This document shows, one piece after another, positions 24,583 through 35,142 of a stretch of DNA of 41,148 nt. Where the stretch lies: assembly GCF_001598915.1 (NCBI RefSeq), contig NZ_BDAP01000014.1, positions 1-41,148 on the forward strand, in the 5' to 3' direction. Below the pieces are notes generated by a model. The model saw only the letters and a program-made list of their open reading frames with translations, ran no database searches and was not told the DNA's origin. Within the stretch, counting starts at the first letter, position 1, and the number at the start of each line of letters is the position of its first letter. The DNA is from Williamsia muralis NBRC 105860 (GTDB taxonomy: Bacteria; Actinomycetota; Actinomycetes; Mycobacteriales; Mycobacteriaceae). The position numbers were made by a program, and so were the translations under genes.

Positions 24583-26661
24583 GTGACGTCCATACCCGAG
24601 GTACCCGAACTGCTCGCCTCCGCGGTGCAGGCGCTTGGCGGCGCCAAACGCGATGGTCAGCTCAAAATGGCTTCGGCCGTGGCACATTCGATCGACACCG
24701 GGGAACATCTGGCCGTCCAGGCCGGCACCGGAACCGGTAAGTCCCTCGCCTACCTGGTGCCGTCGCTGCGCCATGCCGTGGACACCGGGCACACGGTGGT
24801 GGTGTCGACTGCGACCATCGCCTTGCAACGCCAGCTCGTCGACCGCGATCTCCCGCGCACCGCAAAAGCGCTCACCAAACCCCTCGGCCGCGCACCAGAG
24901 TTCGCCATCCTCAAGGGCCGAGGAAACTATCTGTGCCTCAACAAGATCCATGCCGGAACCATCGAGGAACCCGACGGGGAACTCTTCGACGCTTTCACCG
25001 CATCTCGGATGGGACGCGAGGTCACCCGGGTGCGCGAATGGTCGTCGGATACCGATACCGGTGACCGCGACGACCTCGAGCCCGGCGTATCGGACCGGGC
25101 CTGGCGACAGGTCAGCGTCAGCGCGAGAGAGTGCCTGGGAGCAACCAATTGCTCGTACGGGGCCGACTGCTTTGCCGAGAAGGCCAAGGCGAAGGCAGGC
25201 GCGGCCGATCTCGTTGTGACCAACCACGCGCTGCTGGCCATCGACGCGATGAGCCAGGCCACGATCCTGCCCGACCACGACGTGGTGGTGGTCGACGAGG
25301 CCCACGAACTCGCCGACCGGATAACAGCTGTGGCCACCGCAGAGATCTCGGGCACCTCCATCGCAGGTGTGGCCCGGCGCTGCGGGAAGTTGATCGACCA
25401 GGAGATCGCCGACGACATCGAGGGTAGCGGCGAGTTGATCGAGTCCCTCCTCGAACAGCTCGAGCCCGGCAGATGGAGCGGGCTCCCCGACGGCGCGCCG
25501 CTGGCGCTCGCGTCGTTGCGTGACCGTCTGTGGAAGGCGCACACCGCCATCGGGCCCGCCAAACGAAGTGGCGAGGTGGACGCCGACGCCAGTGCCGCCC
25601 GCTCGGCCGCGCTCACCTCTCTGGAAGAGATGCACGACACCGCCGTGCGGATTCTGGCCGCGTTCGACGATCCCGACGAATCGCGCCGCCTGGACGTCGT
25701 CTGGGTCGGGGACGACCTGGTGCGAGGTGAACGCAAACGCGTGCTCAGGGTGGCCCCCCTGTCGGTCGGCGGGCTGCTGCGTGCCTCACTGTTCGCCAAG
25801 GCGACAGTGATCCTGACATCGGCCACACTGACCGTCGGCGGTTCATTCGACGGCTTGGCGGCCGGCTGGGGATTGCCGCCACACCGCAGCGGCGATGCCG
25901 GATCCGACGTCGACTCCGAGGCAACCAAATCTGCGCAAAGCATCACCGCAATCGGCAAACCGCCGCCGTCCGACGAGAAGAAGATGCGGTGGAACGGGCT
26001 CGACGTCGGCTCCCCCTTCGACCATCAGAAGGCCGCAATTCTGTATGTCGCAAAACATCTGCCCGCACCGGGCCGCGACGGCATCTCCGCCCGCACGCTC
26101 GACGAGATGGTGGAGTTGATCACCGCCGCAGGCGGCCGCACGCTCGGGCTGTTCTCTTCGATGCGCGCCGCCAAAGAGGCGGCCGAGGCCGTCCGCACCC
26201 GGATCGAGCTCCCGGTCCTCTGCCAAGGCGACGGCGCGACGGGGGCGCTGGTGAAAGAGTTCGCCGCCGACGAGAAGACCTGTCTATTCGGCACTCTCTC
26301 GTTGTGGCAGGGAGTGGACGTGCCAGGCCCGTCACTCAACCTCGTCCTCATCGACCGGATCCCCTTCCCACGACCGGACGATCCCCTGCTGATGGCGCGC
26401 CAGCGTGCGGTCGCGGCCCGAGGAGGCAACGGCTTCATGGCCATCGCTGCCACCCACGCGGCGTTGCTGATGGCGCAGGGTACGGGCCGTCTACTCCGGT
26501 CGACGTCCGACCGAGGAGTGGTGGCCGTGCTCGACTCACGTTTGGCGACGGCACGCTATGGAAACTACCTACTCGCGTCGTTACCACCTTTCTGGCGGAC
26601 CACCGATGCCCAGCTGGTACGGGGTGCACTGACCCGATTGCAGGGCGCCGGCGCCGGGTGA
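24583..26661 (+). CDS. dinG: DinG/XPD-type ATP-dependent DNA helicase
   Basis: The 692-residue superfamily 2 helicase unwinds DNA 5' to 3' and resolves structures such as R-loops or D-loops. Walker A is QAGTGTGKS (about 46-54), Walker B is VVDEAHEL, and late motifs include LFGTLSLWQGVDVPG. The Fe-S cluster cysteines can be seen as one in GNYLCLN, then CLGATNC and DC before the DEAH box, as in XPD. The GTG is fixed by family length; there is no strong ribosome site. It is 43 bp after pncA and in line with it. Confidence 0.92.
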   Translation: MTSIPEVPELLASAVQALGGAKRDGQLKMASAVAHSIDTGEHLAVQAGTGTGKSLAYLVPSLRHAVDTGHTVVVSTATIALQRQLVDRDLPRTAKALTKPLGRAPEFAILKGRGNYLCLNKIHAGTIEEPDGELFDAFTASRMGREVTRVREWSSDTDTGDRDDLEPGVSDRAWRQVSVSARECLGATNCSYGADCFAEKAKAKAGAADLVVTNHALLAIDAMSQATILPDHDVVVVDEAHELADRITAVATAEISGTSIAGVARRCGKLIDQEIADDIEGSGELIESLLEQLEPGRWSGLPDGAPLALASLRDRLWKAHTAIGPAKRSGEVDADASAARSAALTSLEEMHDTAVRILAAFDDPDESRRLDVVWVGDDLVRGERKRVLRVAPLSVGGLLRASLFAKATVILTSATLTVGGSFDGLAAGWGLPPHRSGDAGSDVDSEATKSAQSITAIGKPPPSDEKKMRWNGLDVGSPFDHQKAAILYVAKHLPAPGRDGISARTLDEMVELITAAGGRTLGLFSSMRAAKEAAEAVRTRIELPVLCQGDGATGALVKEFAADEKTCLFGTLSLWQGVDVPGPSLNLVLIDRIPFPRPDDPLLMARQRAVAARGGNGFMAIAATHAALLMAQGTGRLLRSTSDRGVVAVLDSRLATARYGNYLLASLPPFWRTTDAQLVRGALTRLQGAGAG

Positions 26662-26754
26662 GGGTGTCCGAGCCCGAGCCGATCGGGCCCGGGTCGCCTA
26701 CGGTGGTGGTGCACGCGACGACATGACAGCGTTGGGCGACAACACTCTCGAAAG

Positions 26755-28773
26755 GTGGCGGACTCATTGATAGGGCGCATCGGGATCGATGACATTGCCC
26801 CGGTAGTCTCTTCCGGACAGTTTGCCGCGAAAGCGGTTGTCGGAGAGACTTTTCCAGTCACCGCAACAGTCTGGCGCGAAGGCCATGACGCGGTGGCGGC
26901 CACTCTGCACGTGGAAGGTCCCGCCCGCGGCGGCACCGTCGACGTCCGGATGGTCCCGGCAGCAGAACCAGATACCTTCAACGCCGTCTTCAGTCCGACC
27001 AGCATCGGATATTGGACGTACCGCATCGACGCATGGAGTGATCCGTTCACCACCTGGCGCGACGCGATGGACAAGAAGCTCGCCGCCGGTCAGGGAAGTG
27101 CGGAGCTTGCCAACGACATCGAGCGCGGGGCTCGCCTCCTGGACCGAGCCCTCGACCTCGTCCCCCCGAGTGATCGCGACGTCGTCGCGGGCGCATCGGC
27201 ATCCTTGCGTGATGGCAATGCCGCTCTGCCCGATCGTGTCGGCCCGGCACTCTCGGCCGAAGTAGCTCAATTGCTCACCGATCACCCCGTTCGGGAATTG
27301 ATCACCAAGAGCCGCACCCACCGGGTCTGGGTGGACCGCACCAGGGCACTGTTCGGGTCCTGGTACGAGTTGTTCCCTCGTTCCACCGGCGGATGGGACA
27401 ACGAGGGACATCCGGTTCACGGCACGTTCCTGACTGCGGCCGAGGACCTTCCCCGCATCGCCGACATGGGGTTCGATGTGGTCTACCTGCCCCCGATCCA
27501 CCCGATCGGAGAGGTGAATCGTAAGGGACCGAACAACTCCGTCACCGCCGGACCAGAGGATGTCGGTTCCCCGTGGGCCATCGGGTCTGCAGACGGTGGC
27601 CACGACGCCATCCATCCCCGCCTCGGGTCTCTCGACGACTTCCACTACTTCCGCCACCGCGCCGAGGAGCTCGGCATGGAGGTGGCTCTCGACCTGGCGT
27701 TGCAATGCGCTCCGGACCATCCGTGGACCACCGAGCACCCCGACTGGTTCACGATCGAACCCGACGGCAGCATTCGCTACGCCGAGAACCCACCCAAGAA
27801 GTATCAGGACATCTACCCCCTGAACTTCGACGACGACCGCAACGGGATATTCAGAGGCGTCCTCAAGGTGGTGTTGCACTGGGTTGCCCAGGGCGTCAAG
27901 ATCTTCCGGGTCGACAACCCTCACACCAAGCCACCAGACTTCTGGGAGTGGCTGATCATCGAGGTGAAGAAGCGCGACCCCGACGTGCTGTTCCTGGCCG
28001 AGGCATTCACCCGGCCCGCCCGCCTCTACGGCCTGGCGAAACTCGGGTTCACGCAGTCCTACACCTACTTCACGTGGCGGACGGCCAAGTGGGAGTTGAC
28101 CGAGTTCGGCAACGAGTTGGCCGAGAACGCCGACGTCGCCCGCCCCAACCTCTTTGTCAACACGCCCGACATCCTGCACGAAAGTCTGCAGCACGGCGGC
28201 CCCGGGATGTTCGCGTTACGTGCCGCGCTGGCGGCAACGCTGTCGCCGACGTGGGGCGTGTACAGCGGCTACGAGTTGTATGAGGGCCAGGCGGTACGCG
28301 AGGGCAGCGAGGAATACCTGGATTCGGAGAAGTATCAGCTCCGGCCACGGGATTACAAAGGTGCTGCGAGCCGGGGCGAATCTTTGGAGAACTGGCTTCG
28401 CTCGCTCAACGAGATCCGCCGGCGGCACCCGGCGCTCCAACAGCTGCGGTACCTCAAGTTCCACCACGTGGACAACGATGCACTGATCGCATATTCGAAG
28501 TTCGATCCGAAAACCGGGGATACGGTGGTTGTCGTGGTGAACATCAATCCTTATGGAGCAGAAGAATCCACCCTGTGGCTGGACATGCCCTCACTCGGCT
28601 ATGACTGGCAGGACCGCTTCAGCGGAGTCGACGAGGTGACCGGCGAGAACTTCCACTGGGGTCAGGCCAACTATGTTCGGCTCGAACCCTGGCGTCAGGT
28701 GGCCCACGTGGTCGCGTTGCCCCCCATGCCCGAAGAGGCCCGCGCGGCCCTGTCGTTCCGGACTCCGTCATGA
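26755..28773 (+). CDS. glgE: GlgE, alpha-1,4-glucan:maltose-1-phosphate maltosyltransferase
   Basis: The 672-residue GH13_3 enzyme lengthens alpha-glucan with maltose-1-phosphate, releasing phosphate. The N-terminal domain (about 1-190) mediates dimerisation. Catalytic residues appear as Asp387 ([11 protein letters not shown]), Glu416 (LAEAF) and the Asp of NTPDIL, and the maltose-phosphate region [18 protein letters not shown] is intact. The start is uncertain: GTG 26755 has its SD-like GAAAG almost touching it, whereas TTG 26767 sits 8-11 nt after GAAAGG. It overlaps glgB by 4 nt; together they make the intracellular and capsular glucan. Confidence 0.95.
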   Translation: MADSLIGRIGIDDIAPVVSSGQFAAKAVVGETFPVTATVWREGHDAVAATLHVEGPARGGTVDVRMVPAAEPDTFNAVFSPTSIGYWTYRIDAWSDPFTTWRDAMDKKLAAGQGSAELANDIERGARLLDRALDLVPPSDRDVVAGASASLRDGNAALPDRVGPALSAEVAQLLTDHPVRELITKSRTHRVWVDRTRALFGSWYELFPRSTGGWDNEGHPVHGTFLTAAEDLPRIADMGFDVVYLPPIHPIGEVNRKGPNNSVTAGPEDVGSPWAIGSADGGHDAIHPRLGSLDDFHYFRHRAEELGMEVALDLALQCAPDHPWTTEHPDWFTIEPDGSIRYAENPPKKYQDIYPLNFDDDRNGIFRGVLKVVLHWVAQGVKIFRVDNPHTKPPDFWEWLIIEVKKRDPDVLFLAEAFTRPARLYGLAKLGFTQSYTYFTWRTAKWELTEFGNELAENADVARPNLFVNTPDILHESLQHGGPGMFALRAALAATLSPTWGVYSGYELYEGQAVREGSEEYLDSEKYQLRPRDYKGAASRGESLENWLRSLNEIRRRHPALQQLRYLKFHHVDNDALIAYSKFDPKTGDTVVVVVNINPYGAEESTLWLDMPSLGYDWQDRFSGVDEVTGENFHWGQANYVRLEPWRQVAHVVALPPMPEEARAALSFRTPS

Positions 28774-30998
28774 GCGCCGCCGCCTCCGAGGCCCCCGACG
28801 CAGCTGTGACCGAGGGTGATCTGCATCGATTGCTGTCGGGTACACATCACAATCCGCACGGTCTACTGGGCGCACATCCGGCCGGTGACCACACCATCCT
28901 GCGCACGCTCAAACCCGATGCCGTGTCGGTGAGCGCCGTGATCGGTGGAGTCGATTACCCACTGACACACCAGGAATCGGGATTGTTCGTCGCGGCCGTG
29001 CCGCTGACCGACCTGATCGACTACCGATACCGGGTGAGCTATCCCGCGGACGAATCGGGTGTGGCGGACCGGGAGTTCGTGGTCGCCGATGGGTACCGAT
29101 TCCTGCCGAGTCTCGGCGAACTCGACATTCATCTCTTCACCGAAGGCCGCCACGAGCGGCTCTGGGAGATCCTCGGACCGCAATCACGTGTGTACTCCAC
29201 ACCTGACGGCGAGGTGACCGGGACGAGTTTCGCCGTGTGGGCACCCAATGCCCAGGGCGTCACCGTGATCGGGAGCTACGACGGCTGGCGTGGTCACACG
29301 GCGCCGATGCGGTCCCTCGGTTCCAGCGGGGTATGGGAGGTGTTCATCCCCGACATCGGACCGGGTACCACCTACAAGTACCGGATCACCGGCAATGACG
29401 GGGTGGTGCGCGAAAAGGCCGACCCCATGGCCCGCGCCACCGAGATCCCGCCCAAGACCGCATCTGTCATCCCCGAGACGTCGTTCGAATGGTCGGACGA
29501 CACATGGGTTGCCCAGCGTGAAGAGTCCGACGCCACCATCGAACCGATGAGCGTCTACGAGGTCCATCTGGGCTCGTGGAGACAAGGTCTCACCTACCGT
29601 GAGCTGGCCGAACAACTCGGTGACTACGTCGTCGAACTCGGCTTCACACACGTCGAGTTGCTGCCCGTGTCGGAGCACCCGTTCGGCGGTTCATGGGGTT
29701 ACCAGGTCACCTCCTACTACGCCCCCACGTCACGTTTCGGAAGTCCTGACGATTTCCGGTTCTTCGTCGACCACCTGCATTCGCTCGGGATCGGCGTGAT
29801 CGTGGACTGGGTGCCCGCCCACTTCCCGAAGGATGCCTGGGCGCTGGCCCGCTTCGACGGGACCGCGCTCTACGAGCACGGCGACCCTCAGCGAGGCGAA
29901 CAGCTCGACTGGGGCACGTACGTGTTCGACTTCGGACGCAACGAGGTCCGTAACTTCCTGGTCGCGAACGCGCTCTACTGGTTCGACCAGTTCCACATCG
30001 ACGGCTTACGGGTGGACGCCGTCGCATCGATGTTGTACCTCGACTACTCCAGGCCCGAAGGGGGCTGGACGCCGAACATCCACGGCGGCCGCGAGAACCT
30101 CGAGGCCGTGCAGTTCATCCAGGAGATGAACGCGACCGTCCACAAGCATCACCCCGGGGTGGTCACGGTCGCCGAGGAGTCCACCTCGTGGCCGGGCGTC
30201 ACCCGCACCACCAACCTCGGAGGCCTCGGCTTCTCGATGAAGTGGAACATGGGATGGATGCACGACACGCTCGGGTTCCTCGGGCGTGACCAGATCCATC
30301 GCAGCTTCCATCACCACGAGATCACCTTCTCGCTGATGTACGCGTGGAGCGAGAACTTCGTGTTGCCGATCAGCCACGATGAGGTGGTGCACGGCAAAGG
30401 CACGCTGTGGTCGCGGATGCCGGGAGATTCCAGGACCAAGGCGGCGGGGGTCCGCGCGCTGCTCGCGTACATGTGGGCTCACCCGGGCAAGCAACTGTTG
30501 TTCATGGGTCAGGAGTTCGCACAGACCCCTGAGTGGTCGGAGGAGCGCAGCCTGTCCTGGGAGCAACTCGAGGGCTGGGAAGGTGAGCTGCACAGCGGAG
30601 TCCAGTCGCTGGTCTCCGACCTCAACAGCGTCTACAAACGTCACCCTGCTCTCTACAGCCAGGACATCACGCCGAACGGCTATTCCTGGATCGACGCCAA
30701 CGACACCGCGGGCAACATCATCAGTTTCCTGCGGTGGGGATCCGACGGTTCGGTGATGGCCTGCGTATTCAACTTCTCCGGCACCACTCGCACCGACTAC
30801 CGGGTGGGACTACCGCTGACGGGATCGTGGGACGAAGTGCTGAACACCGATGCGCCGTCCTACGCCGGCAGCGGGGAAGGCAACCTCGGGCAGGTCATCG
30901 CCGAGGAGGAATCGTGGCATGGCCGGCCGGCCTGTGCTCGCCTGACGCTTCCGGCGAACGGTGCCATCTGGCTCACTCCGGCAGCCACCACCGACTAG
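28770..30998 (+). CDS. glgB: GlgB, 1,4-alpha-glucan branching enzyme
   Basis: The 742-residue GH13_9 enzyme makes alpha-1,6 branches. Two N-terminal CBM48-type segments precede the barrel ([23 protein letters not shown] near 150-175). [10 protein letters not shown] marks the substrate region. The nucleophile Asp416 lies in [10 protein letters not shown], the acid/base Glu469 in VAEEST, and the third Asp in [13 protein letters not shown]. It is a normal complete enzyme. The ATGA overlap with glgE shows translational coupling. Confidence 0.96.
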   Translation: MSAAASEAPDAAVTEGDLHRLLSGTHHNPHGLLGAHPAGDHTILRTLKPDAVSVSAVIGGVDYPLTHQESGLFVAAVPLTDLIDYRYRVSYPADESGVADREFVVADGYRFLPSLGELDIHLFTEGRHERLWEILGPQSRVYSTPDGEVTGTSFAVWAPNAQGVTVIGSYDGWRGHTAPMRSLGSSGVWEVFIPDIGPGTTYKYRITGNDGVVREKADPMARATEIPPKTASVIPETSFEWSDDTWVAQREESDATIEPMSVYEVHLGSWRQGLTYRELAEQLGDYVVELGFTHVELLPVSEHPFGGSWGYQVTSYYAPTSRFGSPDDFRFFVDHLHSLGIGVIVDWVPAHFPKDAWALARFDGTALYEHGDPQRGEQLDWGTYVFDFGRNEVRNFLVANALYWFDQFHIDGLRVDAVASMLYLDYSRPEGGWTPNIHGGRENLEAVQFIQEMNATVHKHHPGVVTVAEESTSWPGVTRTTNLGGLGFSMKWNMGWMHDTLGFLGRDQIHRSFHHHEITFSLMYAWSENFVLPISHDEVVHGKGTLWSRMPGDSRTKAAGVRALLAYMWAHPGKQLLFMGQEFAQTPEWSEERSLSWEQLEGWEGELHSGVQSLVSDLNSVYKRHPALYSQDITPNGYSWIDANDTAGNIISFLRWGSDGSVMACVFNFSGTTRTDYRVGLPLTGSWDEVLNTDAPSYAGSGEGNLGQVIAEEESWHGRPACARLTLPANGAIWLTPAATTD

Positions 30999-31014
30999 CA
31001 CGGATCGGCGCGGC

Positions 31015-31020
31015 TAGAGT
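31015..31020 (+). promoter_or_regulatory. Leaderless-type -10 (TAGAGT) for the metallopeptidase gene
   Basis: TAGAGT is followed by TTGGTC and the GTG at 31027. This decides between GTG 31027 and the in-frame TTG 31021. Confidence 0.45.
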
Positions 31021-31026
31021 TTGGTC

Positions 31027-32484
31027 GTGGCCCATAGCTCCCGGCGAACGCCGGTTCTGATCGGTGCGCTGGTGGGGGCCTGTCTGATGCTCGTGTCGGC
31101 GTGCGCGACGCGCGACGAGCGTCAGGTGGTCAGTGGTGAAGCGGTGTCGGCGTACTCCGACCCGTTCACCGTCGCCGGGCTTCCCGTCTCAGATGGGCCC
31201 AACGGACTCCGTGATGACGCGGCGGACACGGCGCTCGACATCCGTGGGGGCGACGATGGTGAGATCGACGACCTGATGGGTGCAGCGCTGGCGGACCTGG
31301 AGACGTATTGGAAGCAGGCATTCGAGCCCGCCTTCAAAACGAGTTTCAAAACCGGCCTGTCCTTCGTCTCGTGGGATGCCGAGTCTCCCCAGAGCCGGTC
31401 GGTGCTGTTCTGCAACGAGCCGACCTTCGGTCAGGTCAATGCGGCCTTCTGCCCCACGCGCGACGAGATCGGTTGGGACCGCGGAGTTCTGATGCCTGCT
31501 TTGGCGGACGCATTCGGTCCGATGGCGCCTGTCACGGTGATCGCGCACGAATACGGCCACTACATCCAGATGATCGGCGGTTTCGACAAGGACACCTCGC
31601 CCATCGTCAGCGAGCAGCAGGCCGACTGTCTCTCCGGGAACTTCATCCGATGGATCGCCGAAGGCAACGGCGAGTTCCTTCAGATCAACACCGGGGACGG
31701 GCTCAACACCGCAGTGGCCGCGCTGATCTCCGCACGCGACAGCCGCCGGGGCCGGTCGGATCACGGCACCGCCTTCGAGCGGGCCCTCGCGTTCGAAAAG
31801 GGTTTTCGGTCTGGACCGGCGACGTGCGCAGCGATCACCGAACTGACGATCGACGACCTGCGTGACCAGATGCCACCGAGATTCGACAATGCCGGGGCCA
31901 TCGACACCTCCCCGTTCACCGAAGCCGGCCTGGAGTCGGTGGTGCAGTCGGTCGAGGCGTTCTTCGACCTGCCGGACACCGCCCGGCCGTCGGTGCTCAC
32001 CGACCGCATCGAGCAACCGTGCAGCGGAACGTCCGACCAACAGGCCGCGCTGCCTGTCGCGTTCTGCCCGGACACCAACACCGTCTCGATGGACCCCGAT
32101 GAACTAGCCCTGATCGCGACCAACGGAACCAGCGGACCGTCTGCGCTGCCGAGCTTCATCGGTGGGGACTTCAGTGCGTATTCGCTTGTCGCCTCCCGAT
32201 ATTCACTTGCGACACAGCGCGCGCGAGGCCAAGTGCTGGACCAGCCGGTGACCGCCGCCCGGGCTGCCTGTTTCACCGGCCGGTGGGCACGATCGACAGC
32301 GGACTCCGGCACGTTCACGCTGCGCGGAGGTGACCTCGACGAATTGGTGTCGGGCCTGCTCGTGAGTGGCGCGGTCGCCAGCGATGTGGCCGGTCGGTCG
32401 TTGCCGAGCGGGTTCTCACGGATCGCGGCCTTCTCGGCCGGTTACTTCGGTGACGAGAAGGGCTGCGCCCGCTACGACCCGTAG
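31027..32484 (+). CDS. Zinc metallopeptidase lipoprotein (neutral zinc metallopeptidase family)
   Basis: The 485-residue secreted protein has a lipoprotein signal: hydrophobic LIGALVGACLML then LVSAC, with the lipid-bearing Cys at about residue 28. The zinc motif HEYGH lies at His174-His178, followed by EQQADCLSGNF, where a Glu supplies the third ligand. PTRDEIGWDRG precedes it. These place it in the putative neutral zinc metallopeptidase family (YpfJ-like). The enzyme would act at the cell surface; substrates are unknown. It lies between glgB and the convergent co-chaperone gene, the two stops 70 bp apart. Confidence 0.87.
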   Translation: MAHSSRRTPVLIGALVGACLMLVSACATRDERQVVSGEAVSAYSDPFTVAGLPVSDGPNGLRDDAADTALDIRGGDDGEIDDLMGAALADLETYWKQAFEPAFKTSFKTGLSFVSWDAESPQSRSVLFCNEPTFGQVNAAFCPTRDEIGWDRGVLMPALADAFGPMAPVTVIAHEYGHYIQMIGGFDKDTSPIVSEQQADCLSGNFIRWIAEGNGEFLQINTGDGLNTAVAALISARDSRRGRSDHGTAFERALAFEKGFRSGPATCAAITELTIDDLRDQMPPRFDNAGAIDTSPFTEAGLESVVQSVEAFFDLPDTARPSVLTDRIEQPCSGTSDQQAALPVAFCPDTNTVSMDPDELALIATNGTSGPSALPSFIGGDFSAYSLVASRYSLATQRARGQVLDQPVTAARAACFTGRWARSTADSGTFTLRGGDLDELVSGLLVSGAVASDVAGRSLPSGFSRIAAFSAGYFGDEKGCARYDP

Positions 32485-32516
32485 GTCTCGACAGGTCGTT
32501 ACTGCATCGGCCGTCA

Positions 32517-32561
32517 GGGGTCGGTCGGTGCGGGGTCGGTCAGTACAGGGTCGGTCAGTAC
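32517..32561. repeat. Three tandem 15-bp copies at the 3' end of the co-chaperone gene
   Basis: The unit (G/A)GGGTCGGTC(A/G)GT(A/G)C occurs three times back to back, at 32517-32531, 32532-32546 and 32547-32561. The last copy contains the TGA stop of the gene read leftward (32555-32557). Slippage here could move the stop codon's surroundings without changing the protein. Confidence 0.8.
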
Positions 32562-33535
32562 AGCGCGGTTGCCAGCTTGCGCCGGGCCGCGACCACAAAC
32601 GGTTCCGCCGGGTCGAACAGCTCGAACAGTTCCAATAGTCGGGTCCTTGCCCTGGTCCGTTCGTCGCCACCGGTCTTCGCGATCACCGCAACGATGCGGT
32701 CGAAGGCTGCCTCCGGCTGCTGATTCAACAGTTCGACATCCGCGGCCGCCAGGTGGCCATCGACGTCATCGGCCTCGAGGTCCGTGAGCGACGCGGGATC
32801 GTGGCTTTGTGCCCTCGCTACGAACTCGAGGTTGCGGACAAGCGATGCGGCCTCGACGTTGTCGGGTTCGGACGCCGCGATGTCCTTGTAGTCGGCGAGC
32901 GCACCGTCGATGTCGCCACTGTTCAGCTTGTCTTCGGCCGCGGCCATCCGTGGATCGACCGGTTCGGGCTGCGGCTCATCGGAGTCGTCAGCCGGAGCTC
33001 CGGTAAAGGTGTGTTCGTACTTGGCCAGGATGTCGTCGACCCAACCCTGGATCTGGGCGGCCGGCTGTGCGCCGGCGAATGCCGACACGGGCTGGCCACC
33101 GGCGATTGCCACCACGGTCGGGATCGACTGGACCCCGAACAGCTGCGCGATGCGGGGGTTGGCGTCCACGTCGACCTTGGCCAGCACCCACTTGCCCCCT
33201 GACTGCTGGGCAAGCGCTTCGAGCGTCGGTGAGAGTTGTTTGCACGGCCCACACCAGGTTGCCCAGAGATCGACGAGTACCAGCACCTGTTCCGAACGTG
33301 CGACGACATCGGACTCGAAGTCGGCTTCGGTGACGTCATAGACGGCAGGAAAGGCGCCGCCTGCCGGAGCTGGTGACGCCGAGGTGGGCGGGCCCGACGC
33401 GGGCGGCGTCGCCGGCCGGTTGGGTTGTGCGCGTTGGGCATCGGCCCGCTCTTTGAGAACGGACAGGTCCACTGCCCCGGACATCGCCGCTGCAGCTCGG
33501 GCAGCAGCCTGTTGACGTGGTTGCGGTCTGCTCAC
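32555..33535 (-). CDS. ybbN: Thioredoxin-fold co-chaperone with TPR tail (YbbN/CnoX-like)
   Basis: The 326-residue protein has a proline-rich N-terminus (30-65), a thioredoxin domain with WATWCGPCK (Cys95/Cys98), and a helical tetratricopeptide-like C-terminus from about 200 to the ending NLATALY-like segment. Proteins of this layout hold chlorinated or unfolded clients and pass them to GroEL. The M. tuberculosis homologue Rv1324, as I remember it, lacks this CxxC; here it is complete. GTG 33535 agrees with family starts. It is convergent with the metallopeptidase gene. Confidence 0.9.
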   Translation of the reverse strand: MSRPQPRQQAAARAAAAMSGAVDLSVLKERADAQRAQPNRPATPPASGPPTSASPAPAGGAFPAVYDVTEADFESDVVARSEQVLVLVDLWATWCGPCKQLSPTLEALAQQSGGKWVLAKVDVDANPRIAQLFGVQSIPTVVAIAGGQPVSAFAGAQPAAQIQGWVDDILAKYEHTFTGAPADDSDEPQPEPVDPRMAAAEDKLNSGDIDGALADYKDIAASEPDNVEAASLVRNLEFVARAQSHDPASLTDLEADDVDGHLAAADVELLNQQPEAAFDRIVAVIAKTGGDERTRARTRLLELFELFDPAEPFVVAARRKLATALY

Positions 33536-33553
33536 CCGTCCAGTCTGGCACGG

Positions 33554-34768
33554 TCAGAGACCGTGTGGTGCCCCGGTCCGCCCGCGTTCGCCAGCAGCGG
33601 ACGCAGGTTTCTGCGCAGACCCGGCGTCACCGGCACTCGGTCGGACCACCGGCGCCGCCACGAACGCGAACGCCATGCCGGCTGCAGCGATCCAGAGTGC
33701 GGTGCCGAGAGAGAACCAACTGCTCACCGGACCGATCACCGCGGGTCCGGCCAGCATTCCGACGTACCCGCACCCGACAACCAGTGAGATGGTCTGGCCG
33801 CTGGAACGGCTGGAGATGTTGCCGGCTGCGGTGAACAGCTGCGGCACCCCGCCTGCCACTCCGAGGCCGAAGATCGCCCATCCGATGACACTGAGCACCG
33901 GTGTCGGCGAACAGATCACCAACGTCATACCGACCATGGCGATCGCAGACCCCAGGCGCACCACCGCAACCGGCCCCAGCCGCGCACTCACCGTGTCCGC
34001 CGAGAACCGCCCGACCACCATCGTGGCGCTGAACGCGCCGAACGCGATTGCTCCGATGGCCTCGGGCTGGTCGTATCGTTCCACCAGGTACAGCGCACTC
34101 CAGTCGTAGGCGGTTCCTTCGGCCAGCATCAGACCGAAAGCAACCGCGGCCAGCAGGGCGATCCTTCCCCACGGCCGCCGTGAGGCGGCGGCGTCACCTG
34201 TCTCGCCGGGTTCGCCTGGCTCTTCGTCGGCGTAGCCGGTGATCAGGGTGTTCGACAACAGCAGAGCGCAACAGATCGCGAGTGCACAGCAAGTCCCCAA
34301 CGTGGCCAGCAGGGGCACGTCCACTGCCAGGGTGGCGGCAACCACCCCTGAGCCGATCAGTCCGCCGATCGAGAAGAACCCGTGGATCGAGGACATGATC
34401 GGGCGGCCGTAGATCCGTTCGATGAGCACGGCCTGCGTGTTCATGGAGACATCGAGGGCACCATTGCAGAATCCGAACATCACCATTGCCGCGGCGAGGG
34501 TGATCGGTCCGGTGGCCAGCCCTGGCAGAACGATCGCAACAGCCAACGCGATCGCGCTGATCACAGTGGGTCCTCGCGAGCCGAAACGGTCGATCAGCGG
34601 TCCGAGCAGCTGCATGCCGACAAACGCTGATGCGCCCAACACCAGCAACAGCCCGCCGAGAGTCGCGTTGTCGACGCCCGTCCGGTCCTGGATCACCGGG
34701 ATGTGGGCGACCCACATCGATGCCAACAGACCGTTGAGGGCGAAGATGCCGGACACCGCCACGCGCAC
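33554..34768 (-). CDS. MFS transporter
   Basis: The roughly 404-residue protein has about 12 predicted membrane helices, with LGPLIDRFGSRGPT as the loop 2-3 motif of the major facilitator superfamily and a long charged middle loop (EEPGEPGETGD) between helices 6 and 7. The layout fits a drug/H+ or sugar exporter; no substrate motif is decisive. The start is uncertain: GTG 34768 is the first convincing codon, though CTG overlapping the preceding stop cannot be excluded. It follows the second DUF3817 gene. Confidence 0.85.
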   Translation of the reverse strand: MRVAVSGIFALNGLLASMWVAHIPVIQDRTGVDNATLGGLLLVLGASAFVGMQLLGPLIDRFGSRGPTVISAIALAVAIVLPGLATGPITLAAAMVMFGFCNGALDVSMNTQAVLIERIYGRPIMSSIHGFFSIGGLIGSGVVAATLAVDVPLLATLGTCCALAICCALLLSNTLITGYADEEPGEPGETGDAAASRRPWGRIALLAAVAFGLMLAEGTAYDWSALYLVERYDQPEAIGAIAFGAFSATMVVGRFSADTVSARLGPVAVVRLGSAIAMVGMTLVICSPTPVLSVIGWAIFGLGVAGGVPQLFTAAGNISSRSSGQTISLVVGCGYVGMLAGPAVIGPVSSWFSLGTALWIAAAGMAFAFVAAPVVRPSAGDAGSAQKPASAAGERGRTGAPHGL

Positions 34769-34806
34769 GGCACGTGACGCGTGCGCGGTGGCGGCGGTAT
34801 GCGTTG

Positions 34807-35142
34807 TCAGGAGGTGGCGGCCCGGGTCGGGGCGTCGGTCCCGTCGAGATGCCCGTTCCGCTTCGCCCAGATCTCGAAGATCAGGGTTCCGAACGGCGGG
34901 ATGCTCGCAACGAGGGCCAGCCCGGTCGTGACCAGGCTCCACCGCAGGCGCCATGCGGTGAACAAGGCGACCACGATGTAGGCCACGAAGACCGCCCCGT
35001 GCGTCATGCCCGGAATGGCGACCGCCTCTTCGTGGCCGAGGACCCATTTGAAGAACATCGCGACCAGCAGGGCCAGCCAGGTCACGGCCTCTGCGATGGC
35101 GACGACACGGAAAATCTTTGCGGTGAGGTCGGTGGAGATCAT
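34807..35142 (-). CDS. DUF3817 membrane protein, second copy in the window
   Basis: The 111-residue protein has three predicted helices. [24 protein letters not shown] opens the domain, then [20 protein letters not shown], and a last stretch before EIWAKRNG. It is a distinct family member from the one at 14606; sequence resemblance is mainly in the pattern. Function unknown. Its ATG overlaps the thiolase stop by 4 nt (ATGA), so it is co-translated with it. The MFS gene follows. Confidence 0.85.
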   Translation of the reverse strand: MISTDLTAKIFRVVAIAEAVTWLALLVAMFFKWVLGHEEAVAIPGMTHGAVFVAYIVVALFTAWRLRWSLVTTGLALVASIPPFGTLIFEIWAKRNGHLDGTDAPTRAATS

